A stretch of 64,000 nt of DNA from AP-15 sp963737145. GTDB lineage: Bacteria > Pseudomonadota > Alphaproteobacteria > ATCC43930 > CGMCC-115725. Both the position numbers and the translations under genes were made by a program. Positions 26,530-36,191 of this stretch are shown here, piece after piece. Positions within the stretch are counted from its first letter, which is position 1; each line of letters opens with the position of its first letter. The stretch lies in assembly GCA_963737145.1 (NCBI GenBank), contig CAVTRO010000007.1, positions 496,001 to 560,000 on the forward strand, written 5' to 3'. The notes beneath the pieces were generated by a model. That model worked only from the letters and a program-made list of their open reading frames with translations. It had not been told where the DNA came from and made no database searches.

Positions 26530-29500
26530 TCATTCCGCGGCCTCGATGCGGGCGGACTGCCGCTCGGCCTGCAATTCGAGAAGGGCGCGCCGGTAGTCCT
26601 TCGGGGTTATTTTCACGAACGAAGCGACAGTGTTGTCCCAGTCTTCAAGGAGGGCGCGCGCCCGGCCGCTGCCGGTGAACAGGTAATGGCGCTCGAGCAG
26701 GATGCGCAATCTCGCCGCATCGAAGCGCAGCGGGTCGCCCATCCCATTGTTATGAACGCTTGGCGCGCGCTGCCGCGGCCGGTCATCCGGCTCGGCATCG
26801 TCGTCGGGCTCGGCTGGGGCTATCGGCTCGAGCTCGACCTCGCTCTGATTGCAGAGGCTCGCGAAGCGCCCCTTCGGGTCCCAGACATAGGCAATGCCGC
26901 CCGACATGCCGGCGGCGAAATTGCGCCCGGTATCGCCGATCACGACGACCACGCCGCCGGTCATGTATTCGCAGCCATGATCGCCCGTACCCTCGACGAC
27001 GGCGGCGACGCCCGAATTGCGCACCGCGAAGCGCTCGCCGGCAACGCCCTCGAAATAAGCCTCGCCGGCGATTGCGCCGTACAGCACGGTGTTGCCGATG
27101 ATGATGTTTTCGGTTGGCTCGCGGCTCGCCTCGGGCGGCTGTCGCACGATCAGACGCCCGCCCGACAGGCCCTTGCCGGTGTAGTCATTGGCGTCGCCAA
27201 AGAGCTCCAACGTCACGCCGTGCGCGAGGAAAGCGCCGAAACTCTGCCCGGCATTGCCGCGGAACGTCGCCCAGATCGTGTCCGGCGGCAGACCGGGATG
27301 GCCATAGCGGCGCGCGACCTCGCCCGAGAGCATTGCACCGACGGTGCGATGGACATTGCGGATCGGGTGCTCGATGCGCACCGGACGGCGCTCCTCGAGT
27401 GCCGGCTGCGCCTCTGCGATTAGCTCGTTGTCGAGCGCTTTGTCGAGTTGATGCTCCTGCCGCTCGCAATTGTAGATCGCCACCCCGGGCTTTGCGGGCT
27501 CCCGGTGCAACAGCCGTGACAGGTCGATACCCTTCGCCTTCCAGTGGTCGATCGCGCGCAGCATGTCGAGCTTGTCGACGCGGCCGACCATTTCGTTGAA
27601 GGTGCGCAAGCCGAGTTGCGCCATCAGCTCGCGTACTTCCTCGGCGATAAAGAAGAAGTAATTGATGACGTGCTCGGGCTGACCGGTGAAACGCTTGCGC
27701 AGTACCGGATCTTGCGTTGCAATGCCTACTGGACATGTATTGAGATGGCATTTGCGCATCATGATGCAGCCCGCCGCGATCAACGGCGCGGTCGCGAAAC
27801 CGAATTCGTCGGCGCCGAGCATTGCCCCGACGACGACGTCGCGGCCGGTTCTGAGCCCGCCATCGACCTGCACGGCAATACGGCCGCGCAGCCCGTTGCG
27901 CACCAATGTCTGCTGCGTCTCGGCGAGCCCGATCTCCCAGGGCGAGCCGGCATGGGTCAGCGAAGTGAGCGGGCTCGCGCCGGTGCCTCCCTCGAACCCC
28001 GCGATCGTGACGTGGTCGGAGCGGGCTTTGCTGACCCCGGCCGCGACGGTGCCAACTCCAACTTCTGACACGAGCTTGACTGATATTCGCGCCCGCGGAT
28101 TGGCGTTCTTCAGATCGTGGATCAGCTGTGCCAGATCCTCGATCGAGTAGATGTCGTGGTGCGGCGGCGGTGAGATGAGCCCCACGCCGGGGGTCGAGTA
28201 ACGCACCCCGGCAATGATTTTGTCGACCTTGCGGCCGGGCAGCTGGCCACCTTCGCCGGGCTTGGCGCCTTGCGCCATCTTGATCTGCAGGTCGTCGGCA
28301 TTGACCAGGTACTCCGTCGTCACGCCAAAGCGGCCCGAGGCGACTTGCTTGATTGCCGAGCGCATAGAGTTGCCATTGGGGAGCGGCTTGAAACGCTGCA
28401 ACTCCTCGCCGCCTTCGCCGGTATTGGATTTGCCGCCAATGCGGTTCATCGCGATCGCGAGCGTCGTGTGCGCCTCGCGGCTGATCGAGCCGAAGCTCAT
28501 TGCACCGGTCGCAAACCGCCTGACGATTGCGCTCGCCGGCTCGACTTCGTCGAGCGCCACCGGCGCATTGGCCAATTTGAACGACATTAATCCGCGGATC
28601 GTCAGATGCCCCTCGTTCTGCTCGTTGATCGTCGCCGCAAAGGCCCGGTAATCGGTGAGCGAGTTGCCGCGCACCGCATGCTGCAATTTGGCGACTGATT
28701 GTGGCGTCCAGGCATGATCTTCGCCGCGCAGTCGAAAGGCGTAATCCCCGCCGAGATCGAGCATGTCCTGGTACAGCGGGTTGTCGCCATAGGCGTTCCG
28801 ATGCCGCGCTACAGCCTCTTGTGCGATCTCGCGCAGCCCCACGCCTTCGATCGTCGTCGCGGTGCCGGTGAAGTATTTGTCCACGAAATCGCTGGCCAGA
28901 CCCACCGCGTCAAAGATCTGCGCGCCGCAATAGGACTGGTAGGTCGAGATCCCCATTTTGGAGATGACTTTGAGGATTCCCTTGCCGACCGCCTTGATGT
29001 AGTTCTTTTGCACCTCTTCGGCGCTGAGCGGCAGGTCGTTCTCGACGCGCAGCTGCTCGAGCGTGGCAAAGGCGAGATAAGGATTGATCGCCTCCGCGCC
29101 ATATCCGGCCAATGCGCAGAAATGATGCACCTCGCGCGCCTCGCCAGTCTCGACGACGATGCCGGTCAGGGTGCGAAGACCCTGGCGGATCAGGTGGTGG
29201 TGCACCGCCGATGTCGCGAGCAAAGCCGGGATCGGCGCCCGCTCGGCCGAAGTCGCGCGGTCGGACAGGATCAGAATGTTGTGCCCGGCTTCCACCGCCA
29301 GGGTCGCCTCGTAGCACAGCCGTTCGAGCGCCCGCGCCATGCCATCCGCACCCTCGGCCGCCGCCCAGGTCGTGTCGAGCGTATCGGTGCGGAAGGCGCT
29401 GACGAGCTTCTCGATCGCGTGGATCTTCTTCAGATCGCCGTTCGTCAGGATCGGCTGCGCCACTTCGAGCCGGTAATGCGAGCCGGCTTCGTGCCCCAAG

Positions 29501-31203
29501 AGGTTCGGCCGCGGCCCGATCATCGAGACCAGCGACATGACCAATTGTTCGCGGATCGGGTCGATCGGCGGGTTGGTGACCTGCGCGAAATTCTGCTTGA
29601 AATAGTTGTAGAGCAGTTTCGGGCGGTTCGACAGCGCGGCAATCGGCGTGTCGGTGCCCATGGAGCCGACCGGATCGTCCCCGTCGCTCGCCATCGGCTC
29701 GAGAAAGAATTGGATATCTTCCTGCGTGTAGCCAAAAGCCTGCTGCTGCTCGAGATGCGTCGTCGGGTCGTTGGGCAGCATCGGCACCGTCGCCCGAGAA
29801 AACTCCTCCTCGTGCTCTTCCGCGAGGTCCGGCAATTCGTGCAATTTGAATTGGGTCGCTTCGAGCCAGTCTGCGTATGGATGCTCGGCGGCCAGTTTGC
29901 GCTTGATCTCGTCGTCGTCGACGATGCGGCCTTCTTCGAAGTCGATCAGCAGCATCTTGCCCGGCTGCAATCGCCATTTGCGGGTGATCTTCTCCTCGGG
30001 GACCGGCAACACGCCGGCCTCCGACGCCATGATCACGTGATCATCGTCGGTGACGATGTAGCGGGCCGGCCGCAGGCCGTTGCGGTCGAGCGTGGCGCCG
30101 ATCTGGCGGCCGTCGGTAAAGGCGATCGCCGCCGGCCCGTCCCACGGCTCCATCAGGGCGGCGTGGTATTCGTAAAACGCCCGCCGCTGCGCGTCCATCA
30201 GCGGGTTGCCGGCCCAGGCTTCGGGGATCAGCATCATCATCGAATGCGCGAGCGAATAGCCGCCGCCGATGACGAGAAGCTCGAGCGCATTGTCGATGCA
30301 GGCGGTGTCCGACTGACCCGGCCCAATCAGCGGCACCATTTTCGCAAGATCGGGGCCGAGCAATTCGGACGTCATCGCCTGCCGGCGCGCCGCCATCCAA
30401 TTGACGTTGCCGCGCACCGTGTTGATCTCGCCGTTGTGGCAGATGAACCGGTATGGGTGGGCGAGCCGCCACGACGGGAAGGTGTTGGTCGAAAAGCGCT
30501 GATGCACGAGGGCCAGCGCCGAAACCGTCAGCGGGTTGCGCAGATCCTCGTAAAAGCTTCCGACCTGCGGGGCCAACAGCAAGCCCTTGTAGACGAGGGT
30601 CCGGGTCGAGAACGACGGCATGTACAGGTCGCGCAACGCCGGCATCCCGTGGTACTCGGCCAATGCCCAGACGCTGTTCAAGGCCTGCTTGCGGATCGTC
30701 AGGATCTTGCGCTCGAAGGCGTCCTGATCGGCGATTTCAGCGCCGCAGGCGACGATCGCCTGGCTGATCCACGGCATCGTCTCGATGACCGTGGCGCCGA
30801 GCCCGGTCGTGTCCGTCGGCACGTCGCGCCAACCGATCAGGGCTTGTCCCTCGGTCTTGATGAAGCCTTCGACATGCTCGATCGCGATGGCGCGCGCCCG
30901 CTCCTCCCAGGGCAGAAAGCACATCGCGACCGCATACCGGCCAAGCTCGGGAAGGGTCAGCCCGTGGCGCGTCGCCCAGTCGCGCAGCAATGCATCCGGC
31001 ATCTGAATGAGGCAGCCGGATCCGTCGCCGACCAGCGGGTCGGCCCCGACAGCGCCGCGATGGTCGAGATTGACCAGGATCTGCAGGCCGCGCGCGATGA
31101 TGTCGTGCGATTTTCGCCCCTTGATGTGGGCGACGAAACCGATGCCGCACGAATCATGCTCGTTGCGCGGGTCGTAGAGGCCCTGTCCCTCAGGCAATGT
31201 CAT
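26530..31203 (-). CDS. gltB: Glutamate synthase large subunit
   Basis: Makes two glutamates from glutamine and 2-oxoglutarate. 1557 residues, full family length. The Ntn-type catalytic Cys after a propeptide is in NEHDSCGIGF (about residue 19). The class II amidotransferase domain holds RFSTNTFPSW and HNGEINTVRGN. The FMN/synthase domain has GEGGEELQRF and AQGAKPGEGGQLPG, and a 3Fe-4S site appears as CHLNTCPVGIATQ. The C-terminal GXGXG helix domain follows (GGRLIVRQPP, YMTGGVVVVIGDTG). Start ATG at 31203; a 5' region of 0.5 kb lies upstream. No frame break was found over the whole gene. Confidence 0.96.
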   Translation of the reverse strand: MTLPEGQGLYDPRNEHDSCGIGFVAHIKGRKSHDIIARGLQILVNLDHRGAVGADPLVGDGSGCLIQMPDALLRDWATRHGLTLPELGRYAVAMCFLPWEERARAIAIEHVEGFIKTEGQALIGWRDVPTDTTGLGATVIETMPWISQAIVACGAEIADQDAFERKILTIRKQALNSVWALAEYHGMPALRDLYMPSFSTRTLVYKGLLLAPQVGSFYEDLRNPLTVSALALVHQRFSTNTFPSWRLAHPYRFICHNGEINTVRGNVNWMAARRQAMTSELLGPDLAKMVPLIGPGQSDTACIDNALELLVIGGGYSLAHSMMMLIPEAWAGNPLMDAQRRAFYEYHAALMEPWDGPAAIAFTDGRQIGATLDRNGLRPARYIVTDDDHVIMASEAGVLPVPEEKITRKWRLQPGKMLLIDFEEGRIVDDDEIKRKLAAEHPYADWLEATQFKLHELPDLAEEHEEEFSRATVPMLPNDPTTHLEQQQAFGYTQEDIQFFLEPMASDGDDPVGSMGTDTPIAALSNRPKLLYNYFKQNFAQVTNPPIDPIREQLVMSLVSMIGPRPNLLGHEAGSHYRLEVAQPILTNGDLKKIHAIEKLVSAFRTDTLDTTWAAAEGADGMARALERLCYEATLAVEAGHNILILSDRATSAERAPIPALLATSAVHHHLIRQGLRTLTGIVVETGEAREVHHFCALAGYGAEAINPYLAFATLEQLRVENDLPLSAEEVQKNYIKAVGKGILKVISKMGISTYQSYCGAQIFDAVGLASDFVDKYFTGTATTIEGVGLREIAQEAVARHRNAYGDNPLYQDMLDLGGDYAFRLRGEDHAWTPQSVAKLQHAVRGNSLTDYRAFAATINEQNEGHLTIRGLMSFKLANAPVALDEVEPASAIVRRFATGAMSFGSISREAHTTLAIAMNRIGGKSNTGEGGEELQRFKPLPNGNSMRSAIKQVASGRFGVTTEYLVNADDLQIKMAQGAKPGEGGQLPGRKVDKIIAGVRYSTPGVGLISPPPHHDIYSIEDLAQLIHDLKNANPRARISVKLVSEVGVGTVAAGVSKARSDHVTIAGFEGGTGASPLTSLTHAGSPWEIGLAETQQTLVRNGLRGRIAVQVDGGLRTGRDVVVGAMLGADEFGFATAPLIAAGCIMMRKCHLNTCPVGIATQDPVLRKRFTGQPEHVINYFFFIAEEVRELMAQLGLRTFNEMVGRVDKLDMLRAIDHWKAKGIDLSRLLHREPAKPGVAIYNCERQEHQLDKALDNELIAEAQPALEERRPVRIEHPIRNVHRTVGAMLSGEVARRYGHPGLPPDTIWATFRGNAGQSFGAFLAHGVTLELFGDANDYTGKGLSGGRLIVRQPPEASREPTENIIIGNTVLYGAIAGEAYFEGVAGERFAVRNSGVAAVVEGTGDHGCEYMTGGVVVVIGDTGRNFAAGMSGGIAYVWDPKGRFASLCNQSEVELEPIAPAEPDDDAEPDDRPRQRAPSVHNNGMGDPLRFDAARLRILLERHYLFTGSGRARALLEDWDNTVASFVKITPKDYRRALLELQAERQSARIEAAE

Positions 31204-31705
31204 CGCGTATGCTCTTCACCCAAAGCCGTTGGCGCAAGAGTCGCCGCGCGCCAGCGCGCGGTTCGGCGCAGGTGCCATAATATGCACAAGATTGGCGAGG
31301 GCGCGAAGCGCTTTAACGCTGGGTTAATTTCCGCATCAATCGCTTAGCCGCCCAGCCGCAGCGCCCTCGATCAAATGCCCCCTCGGGCTCGCGCTGTCCA
31401 ATTCCTGTGGCATAATGGCGCGGACGCACGCACGGCCAAAGCTGGCATACGCGGTCGGGTAAGATCGGGCGAGCCAGTCACGCCGTCAATGTGAGCCGGA
31501 ACCACCACATCCAACCGCCCACGACGCGGGCGTCCCGCTTTGCCCTATGGCGCTTGATTGGGGTGAAACCGCATCGGCGCACGGTGGTGATCGCGCCGCA
31601 GCTCATGCTGATCGAATGGTGAGGCGAGCCAACCCGAGTGTCAGATCTTGCGGAAGATCCGAGGATTTTGCTATATACCACTGCTAGATGACATTGGGTT
31701 TGATA
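31204..31705. other. Intergenic region between gltB and vapB
   Basis: About 500 bp without a credible gene. Divergent promoters for gltB (minus) and the VapBC pair (plus) must lie here. The last 60 bp before vapB are A/T-rich (TTTTGCTATATACCACTGC) and could hold a -10 box for the antitoxin operon, which VapB would bind. I see no RNA gene. Confidence 0.5.
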
Positions 31706-31951
31706 ATGACTACAGCGAAGCTTTTCTGGTCCGGCCGATCGCAAGCGGTGCGCCTTCCGAAAGACTTTCGCTTTCGTGGCGGGGAGGTGCGCATCCGGCG
31801 CCACGGCAACGCCGTCATCCTCGAGCCACTGGCTGACGATTGGGTTTGGCTGGACGCGATCGCAGGCAAGCTCGATGATGATTTTGTCGAAGCTGTCAAA
31901 GAGCAGCCCGAGCAACAGGAGAGGCGTGAGCTCGACGAATTCTTTAAATGA
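31706..31951 (+). CDS. vapB: VapB-family antitoxin (AbrB/SpoVT type)
   Basis: 81 residues. The swapped-hairpin DNA-binding part is the FWSGRSQAVRLPKDFRF motif, then GGEVRIRRHGNAVILEPL. The C-terminal acidic tail (DDFVEAVKEQPEQQE) is expected to wrap the PIN toxin. ATG at 31706 is preferred over an upstream ATG at 31688 because it begins at the family start MTTAKLFW. Stop overlaps the toxin start by 4 bp. An intact module, unlike the decayed one at 23.3 kb. Confidence 0.9.
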   Translation: MTTAKLFWSGRSQAVRLPKDFRFRGGEVRIRRHGNAVILEPLADDWVWLDAIAGKLDDDFVEAVKEQPEQQERRELDEFFK

Positions 31952-32346
31952 TTCGTTATCTGCTCGATGCGAACGCAATTATAGCGTTACTGAATGACAC
32001 GTCCTCAAACGCAGCCCGGCGTGTTCGGCGCGAGCAGCCAGATGACGTGGCCATCCCGGCAATCGTTGCACACGAGCTGTTTTATGGCGCGTTCAAGAGC
32101 AGGCGCGCCGCGCAGAATGTGGCGCTGATCGATGCGCTTCAGTTTGCGGTGCTCGAGTTCGACAAGGAGGACGCTCGGCAAGCGGGCGCAATCCGTGCGC
32201 TGCTAGCCTCAAGGGGAACGCCAATCGGTCCTTATGACGTGCTGATCGCCGGCCAGGCTGTGGCGCGTAACCTGGTCCTCGTCACACACAACACGCAGGA
32301 ATTCGGACGCGTCCCAGGGCTGCGGTTCGAAGACTGGCAAACATGA
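31948..32346 (+). CDS. vapC: VapC-family PIN-domain RNase toxin
   Basis: 132 residues. PIN acidic residues: MIRYLLDANAIIALL (first Asp), AIVAHELFYGA (Glu), GPYDVLIAGQA (Asp) and THNTQEF with the terminal acidic/Asn site. Such enzymes cleave initiator tRNA or 23S rRNA. Translation is coupled to vapB (ATGA). Confidence 0.92.
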   Translation: MIRYLLDANAIIALLNDTSSNAARRVRREQPDDVAIPAIVAHELFYGAFKSRRAAQNVALIDALQFAVLEFDKEDARQAGAIRALLASRGTPIGPYDVLIAGQAVARNLVLVTHNTQEFGRVPGLRFEDWQT

Positions 32347-32395
32347 CGCGGGCTAGGGTCGTGACGAAGTTTGTCAATCGCTGGAACTGCGGGGC

Positions 32396-32702
32396 GACGC
32401 CAGCGTGTCCATGAATGCCTGGATGTAGCCCTAGCAATGAGCGAAAGCGACGCCGGAGGGGTCGCGGCCGTCGATCTGCGGCACGTGGTCGGGCATCAGC
32501 ATGTAGGGTAGGCGACATCGCGATGGGCCGGCAGCGAGCGCGGCATGTCGATGTCGCCCTCGTCGGGGAAAGCCTTCATAAAGTCGAGTTTCCGCCCTTT
32601 GATGCTGCGGAGATTAAGGGTGAATAGGTTACCGGTCTCGCGGAACCAGCGGCTCGCCTCGAGATCGGGCGCGCCGGATCGTTCAGCATCGAAACTTTCG
32701 TC
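32396..32702 (-). pseudogene. Truncated mannonate-dehydratase-like copy (3' remnant)
   Basis: This stretch aligns base by base with the 3' part of the intact gene at 34173-35168, in the same orientation. Shared runs include GGAGGGGTCGCGGCCGTCGA and TGCGGCACGTGGTCGGGCAT on the plus strand, with scattered substitutions and several indels that break the frame. Only the last third of the gene is present; the 5' part is missing. Together with the intact copy it brackets the TIR gene. Confidence 0.8.
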
Positions 32703-32855
32703 TCAGCATCTTTTCGTCGCCAGCACGTGCTATGCCGCGCTAGTCAGGTGGCGTAGAGCCCCGTTAACGCCGACCGAAACAATACTACCGCTCCGGTGCG
32801 CTAGCCGGCGGTCGGAACGGTATCCGGTCCGAAAATTGTCTCCCTGGGACCGCAC

Positions 32856-34076
32856 TCAGGCCGATACCTGGTTGAGGTCGGATAGAAGCTTCTGAAACGC
32901 GGCATAGTACTTATTCCGATCTTTCCACTCGCGGAAATCGCCTATATGCCTTTGCCTCCTTAGATTACCCGCCCAGCCTTTCTTCGTTGACATGATGGCA
33001 TCGTCCACCTTTATTGGGAAAAGAACGGTGCGATTTTCAGTTCGCGCCCTCTCAAGGGCAGCCTCGACTTCATGTTCCACCCATGCGCTGGAGATCGAAT
33101 TCTGAGAAAGTATGATCAGAAGACGATCGTGCATGTGTACTGCTTGTTCACCGAATCTCGGATTATGGATCCAATTTTTAGATCTTTTGGAGCGTAGAAG
33201 CAGGGCACTCTCGAACTCTTGCAGGTCCGCGTATAGTTTTGTAGTAAATTGCTCATCTTTTGACGAGTAGCTTATGAAACAAGATGCGATGGCCATTGCG
33301 TCCGCTACAAGAGACGAGAGGTATTCGACAAATAAGTCCGGGAGTCCGCATGAACGATAGAATGACTTAGGAAGAATTCCAGATTTGAGTAGTGTTCGAT
33401 GGTCTAACGTAATATGATCGAAGACCCTTGCTTTGGTAAGATTTAAGACATACCCCAGATCTGTGTTAATAAACCCTGATCCAAGGAGGTAGGTATCAGA
33501 AAAGTCAGTCCCAACGAGAATCGTATCTTCGAAATCTGCAGAGATCACTGACTTAAATAGCTTCGCATAACTTAGGTTGGTTCGATACAGCGATACTCCG
33601 TTTAGCTCCGCGTGAGAGAGGTCTGATCGATCAAATCTACAACCGTCCAGCTTTGACCCGACGAATGCATTACTACGTAGGTTACAGCCAATGAATTCTG
33701 TGGGATTCTCATGCGTCCCGTGAGGTCCTGCACCCGCAAGATTGGCATACTCGAATGAAACACGACCAAAATGGCAGTGCCGGAAAGCGCACCCTGTCAG
33801 ATCATATCCTGATAAATCTCGCCTGCGAAGATCGGCGCGGTCGAGCCGAAGCACAAAACCGGGTAACCAGCATGGGCCACGATACCACTGAAGATGAGGG
33901 AGAGACGCTCTAAAGGCGTTCCAAGCTTCCCTTCCTGCAAGGATTAGATCAATCACTTCAGATCGCGAGAAAGTCCGCCCATCGGCGGTCACGCACGTTG
34001 CCTGAGCGGGCAGGCAGTCAGCCGCGAGTAACTGAGAACCATGCCGGCGCCACTGCGGAAAGCGAGAGATTGGCAT
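32856..34076 (-). CDS. Pentapeptide-repeat protein with C-terminal TIR domain
   Basis: 406 residues. Residues about 76-205 carry A(D/N)LXX-type pentapeptide repeats (ADLRRRDLSGYDLTG, SKLDGCRFDRSDLSHAELNG, YRTNLSYAKLF), predicting a right-handed quadrilateral beta helix. From about 264 a TIR domain begins (ASCFISYSSKDEQFTTKLYA), with box 2-like RLLIILSQNSISSAWVEHEV; the Glu in WVEHE (about 336) matches the catalytic Glu of NAD-cleaving TIRs. The gene is visibly richer in A/T than both neighbours, as in transferred DNA. No strong ribosome site is seen. Inferred role: NADase-type defence or toxin; the trigger is unknown. Confidence 0.82.
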   Translation of the reverse strand: MPISRFPQWRRHGSQLLAADCLPAQATCVTADGRTFSRSEVIDLILAGREAWNAFRASLPHLQWYRGPCWLPGFVLRLDRADLRRRDLSGYDLTGCAFRHCHFGRVSFEYANLAGAGPHGTHENPTEFIGCNLRSNAFVGSKLDGCRFDRSDLSHAELNGVSLYRTNLSYAKLFKSVISADFEDTILVGTDFSDTYLLGSGFINTDLGYVLNLTKARVFDHITLDHRTLLKSGILPKSFYRSCGLPDLFVEYLSSLVADAMAIASCFISYSSKDEQFTTKLYADLQEFESALLLRSKRSKNWIHNPRFGEQAVHMHDRLLIILSQNSISSAWVEHEVEAALERARTENRTVLFPIKVDDAIMSTKKGWAGNLRRQRHIGDFREWKDRNKYYAAFQKLLSDLNQVSA

Positions 34077-34172
34077 GATTATGTAGCTTAATTTACGGCG
34101 GTGCGCGCGTATAAGAGGGTGGCATTCAAAAAAAACTCAATTTGAAATCCGTAAGGCTACGAGCGGAGTGGC

Positions 34173-35168
34173 CTAACCATCTCGAGGGGTGGGTTGAGGC
34201 GCCAGCGCGTCGATGAGGGCCTGGATGTAACCGTAGCAATAGGCGAACGCGACACCGGAGGGGTCGCGGCCGTCGATCTGCGGCACGTGGTCGGGCATCA
34301 GCATGTAGGAATAGGCAACATCGCGGTAGGCGGCGAGCGAGCGTGGCATGTTCATATCGCCCTCGTCCGGGAACGCTTCCATGAAATCGAGCTTACGACC
34401 CTTGATGTTGCGGAAATGCACGTTGAAGATCTTGCCGCGCTCGCCGAACCAGCGGATCACATCGAAGATCTCGCGGGCCGGGTCGTCGAGCATCTCGGCT
34501 ATCGTGCCTTGGCAGAAATTGAGCCCGTGATAGGGGCTCTCGTGCATCTGCACGAACCGTTTCAGCCCCTCGACGGTGCCGAGAACGCGCGTCACGCCGC
34601 GGTAGCCGGGCGGCGTGTAAGGGTCGTGCGGATGACAGGCGAGCCGGATCTTTGCGGCGGATGCGGCCGGGACCACGGCGGCGAGGAAACGGTCGATCCG
34701 TTCCCAGTTCTCGTCCTCTGAGACAATGCCGGCCAGGGTCGGCGGCGCGTCCTGGTCGGCGCGGCTCCAGCGGAAGGCGGCGTTGCGCGAGCCGCCGCGC
34801 CCCGCCTCGCGCTCGGTGCGCGGGATGCCGATGATGCAAAGATTGTATTTGGCGGCGGGAATGCCGGCGGCGGCGAGCCGCTCGATGAGCCCACAGATGC
34901 TATCGATCTCGCGCTGCCACTCCGGGTCGTTCCCCATCAGGATATGCGGGCTCTCCTGCTCCTCGATCGGCCGCGACGACAATGGCAACTGCACCATGTC
35001 GAGCGTGAGGCCGAACGACTCGACGTGCTCGCGATGGCGGTTCAGATCATCGAGGCTCCAGTGGTGCGGGTTGCCGGGCGGGTCGACGCAGACATGCCAT
35101 ACCCCGAGCTGCGCCCAGACCCGATAATCGCTGTCGTCGCGCGGCCGGATCTGCGTACCGACGTACAC
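34173..35168 (-). CDS. uxuA: Mannonate dehydratase-like TIM-barrel enzyme
   Basis: Family of D-mannonate dehydratase (UxuA), acting in hexuronate breakdown. 331 residues: MYVGTQIRPRDDSDYRV at the N terminus, CHPHDPYTPPGYRG (metal-binding His pair), LNFCQGTIAEM (the NFCxG stretch) and FNVHFRNIKG (metal-binding His). Shorter than E. coli UxuA (394), so a shorter subfamily or a related dehydratase is possible. A truncated 3' copy lies 1.5 kb away beyond the TIR gene. Confidence 0.78.
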   Translation of the reverse strand: MYVGTQIRPRDDSDYRVWAQLGVWHVCVDPPGNPHHWSLDDLNRHREHVESFGLTLDMVQLPLSSRPIEEQESPHILMGNDPEWQREIDSICGLIERLAAAGIPAAKYNLCIIGIPRTEREAGRGGSRNAAFRWSRADQDAPPTLAGIVSEDENWERIDRFLAAVVPAASAAKIRLACHPHDPYTPPGYRGVTRVLGTVEGLKRFVQMHESPYHGLNFCQGTIAEMLDDPAREIFDVIRWFGERGKIFNVHFRNIKGRKLDFMEAFPDEGDMNMPRSLAAYRDVAYSYMLMPDHVPQIDGRDPSGVAFAYCYGYIQALIDALAPQPTPRDG

Positions 35169-35177
35169 GGCGCGCCC

Positions 35178-36015
35178 TCAGAAAAACGCGAGAGTGCGGA
35201 TCTCGATGCTCTCGCGCGGCCGGGCATGCGGCGCAGTGGTCGGGTCGTCAAAGGCGGTGTGGGCGGTAAACCGGGCGCGGCCGTCCTTCATCGAGTTCGT
35301 AGACCTTGAAGACCAATGCCTCGTCCGGGCGCATCTGCGGAAACCAGTACCAGCGATGCGCCGGGTTGTAGGTGATCGCCGAGGTCTGCCCCACGCGGTC
35401 CTCATAGCGGCGCTCGGTCACCACCATGTCCGAAGGCGAAAGGCTCTGTGCATCGGCGATGGCGAGAGGCCAGCACTCGACCGGGTGGCGGATCGGCCGC
35501 CACACCTGCACTATCGCGAAGCGGCGCTGCAGCAACTCGTCGGCTTCGTCCGGCAGCAGGTCCCGCACCCGCTTTGGCGCCGACCATTCGGTATAGTCGT
35601 TGTGCACCCGCCGCACGACCTCACGGATCTTCGCGGCCTCGCGCAATTCCTGGTCCGGTGTGCGCAAGGTGTGGTCGAAGACGACGACGCGCTTGGCGCC
35701 GCTCTCGGCTTTTACCAGCGTTTCCATTTCCGGGTAGTAGACCCGGCGGATCTCGTCCTCGTCGTAGAAATCGGCAATCTTGGTTTCGTGGCGGACAAAG
35801 CGGAAGCCGTCACGCTCGAGCGCGAAACGGTCGGCATAAGTCCGGCCGTTGTGCAATACGACGCGCCGCGAATCCGACTGGCCACCGCCAACCCGTGTAT
35901 CGGTGCCGCCCGGGGCGCCGACCAGCGAGACAGGCGTGGCGCCGGTATCGACAAAATAGTTGAGCGTCGCTGCGATCGTTTCCGGGACTGTGTCGAGTTC
36001 GGCGATCTGAACCAT
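35178..36015 (-). pseudogene. CmcJ/NvfI-type oxidoreductase, frameshifted near the C terminus
   Basis: The body is typical of CmcJ/GA4-desaturase-like proteins: ATLNYFVDTG, VVVFDHTLRTP, VRRVHNDYTEWSAPKR, FAIVQVWRPIRHPVECWPLA and ITYNPAHRWYWFPQM. Near 35297, after ALVFKVYE, the frame is lost; the expected end KDGRARFTAHTAFDDPTTAP through IEIRTLAFF is found in a shifted frame to a stop at 35178. One indel would restore about 280 residues. ATG at 36015 follows GGGAGC. It lies just upstream of the mannonate dehydratase gene on the same strand. Confidence 0.75.
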
Positions 36016-36112
36016 GAGGGCTCCCTCGCATCAATTCGCGAGTGGATGATAGGGTCGCCCACCGGCCGATACAAGGCGAGGAGCTCTACGCCCCTGCGGC
36101 GTGGCGGGGCCG

Positions 36113-36187
36113 GCCCTCAGCCTCTCACTGACGCGGCCCCCCTCTTCTCGCTTCCGGCCGCTTGCGGGGAGAGGGTCGGGGTGAGGG
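36113..36187. repeat. REP-like repeat (type B, gene-end GC element)
   Basis: GGCCCTCAGCCTCTCACTGA ... CTTGCGGGGAGAGGGTCGGG forms an imperfect inverted repeat close to the CTCCCCC...GGGGGAG elements at 43384-43441, 46734-46838 and 49904-49927. Lies between the CmcJ-like gene and the Gfo/Idh/MocA gene. Confidence 0.6.
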
Positions 36188-36191
36188 GCCG

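Noticed and set aside
28699..31347. Long plus-strand open frame of 882 codons opposite gltB
   Set aside because: It is exactly antisense to the conserved gltB coding sequence and has the Arg/Asp/Gln-rich content of GC-rich shadow frames, with no domain sense.
31478..31978. 166-codon minus-strand frame covering the vapB region
   Set aside because: Half of it is antisense to vapB and the remainder has no family match; treated as non-coding.
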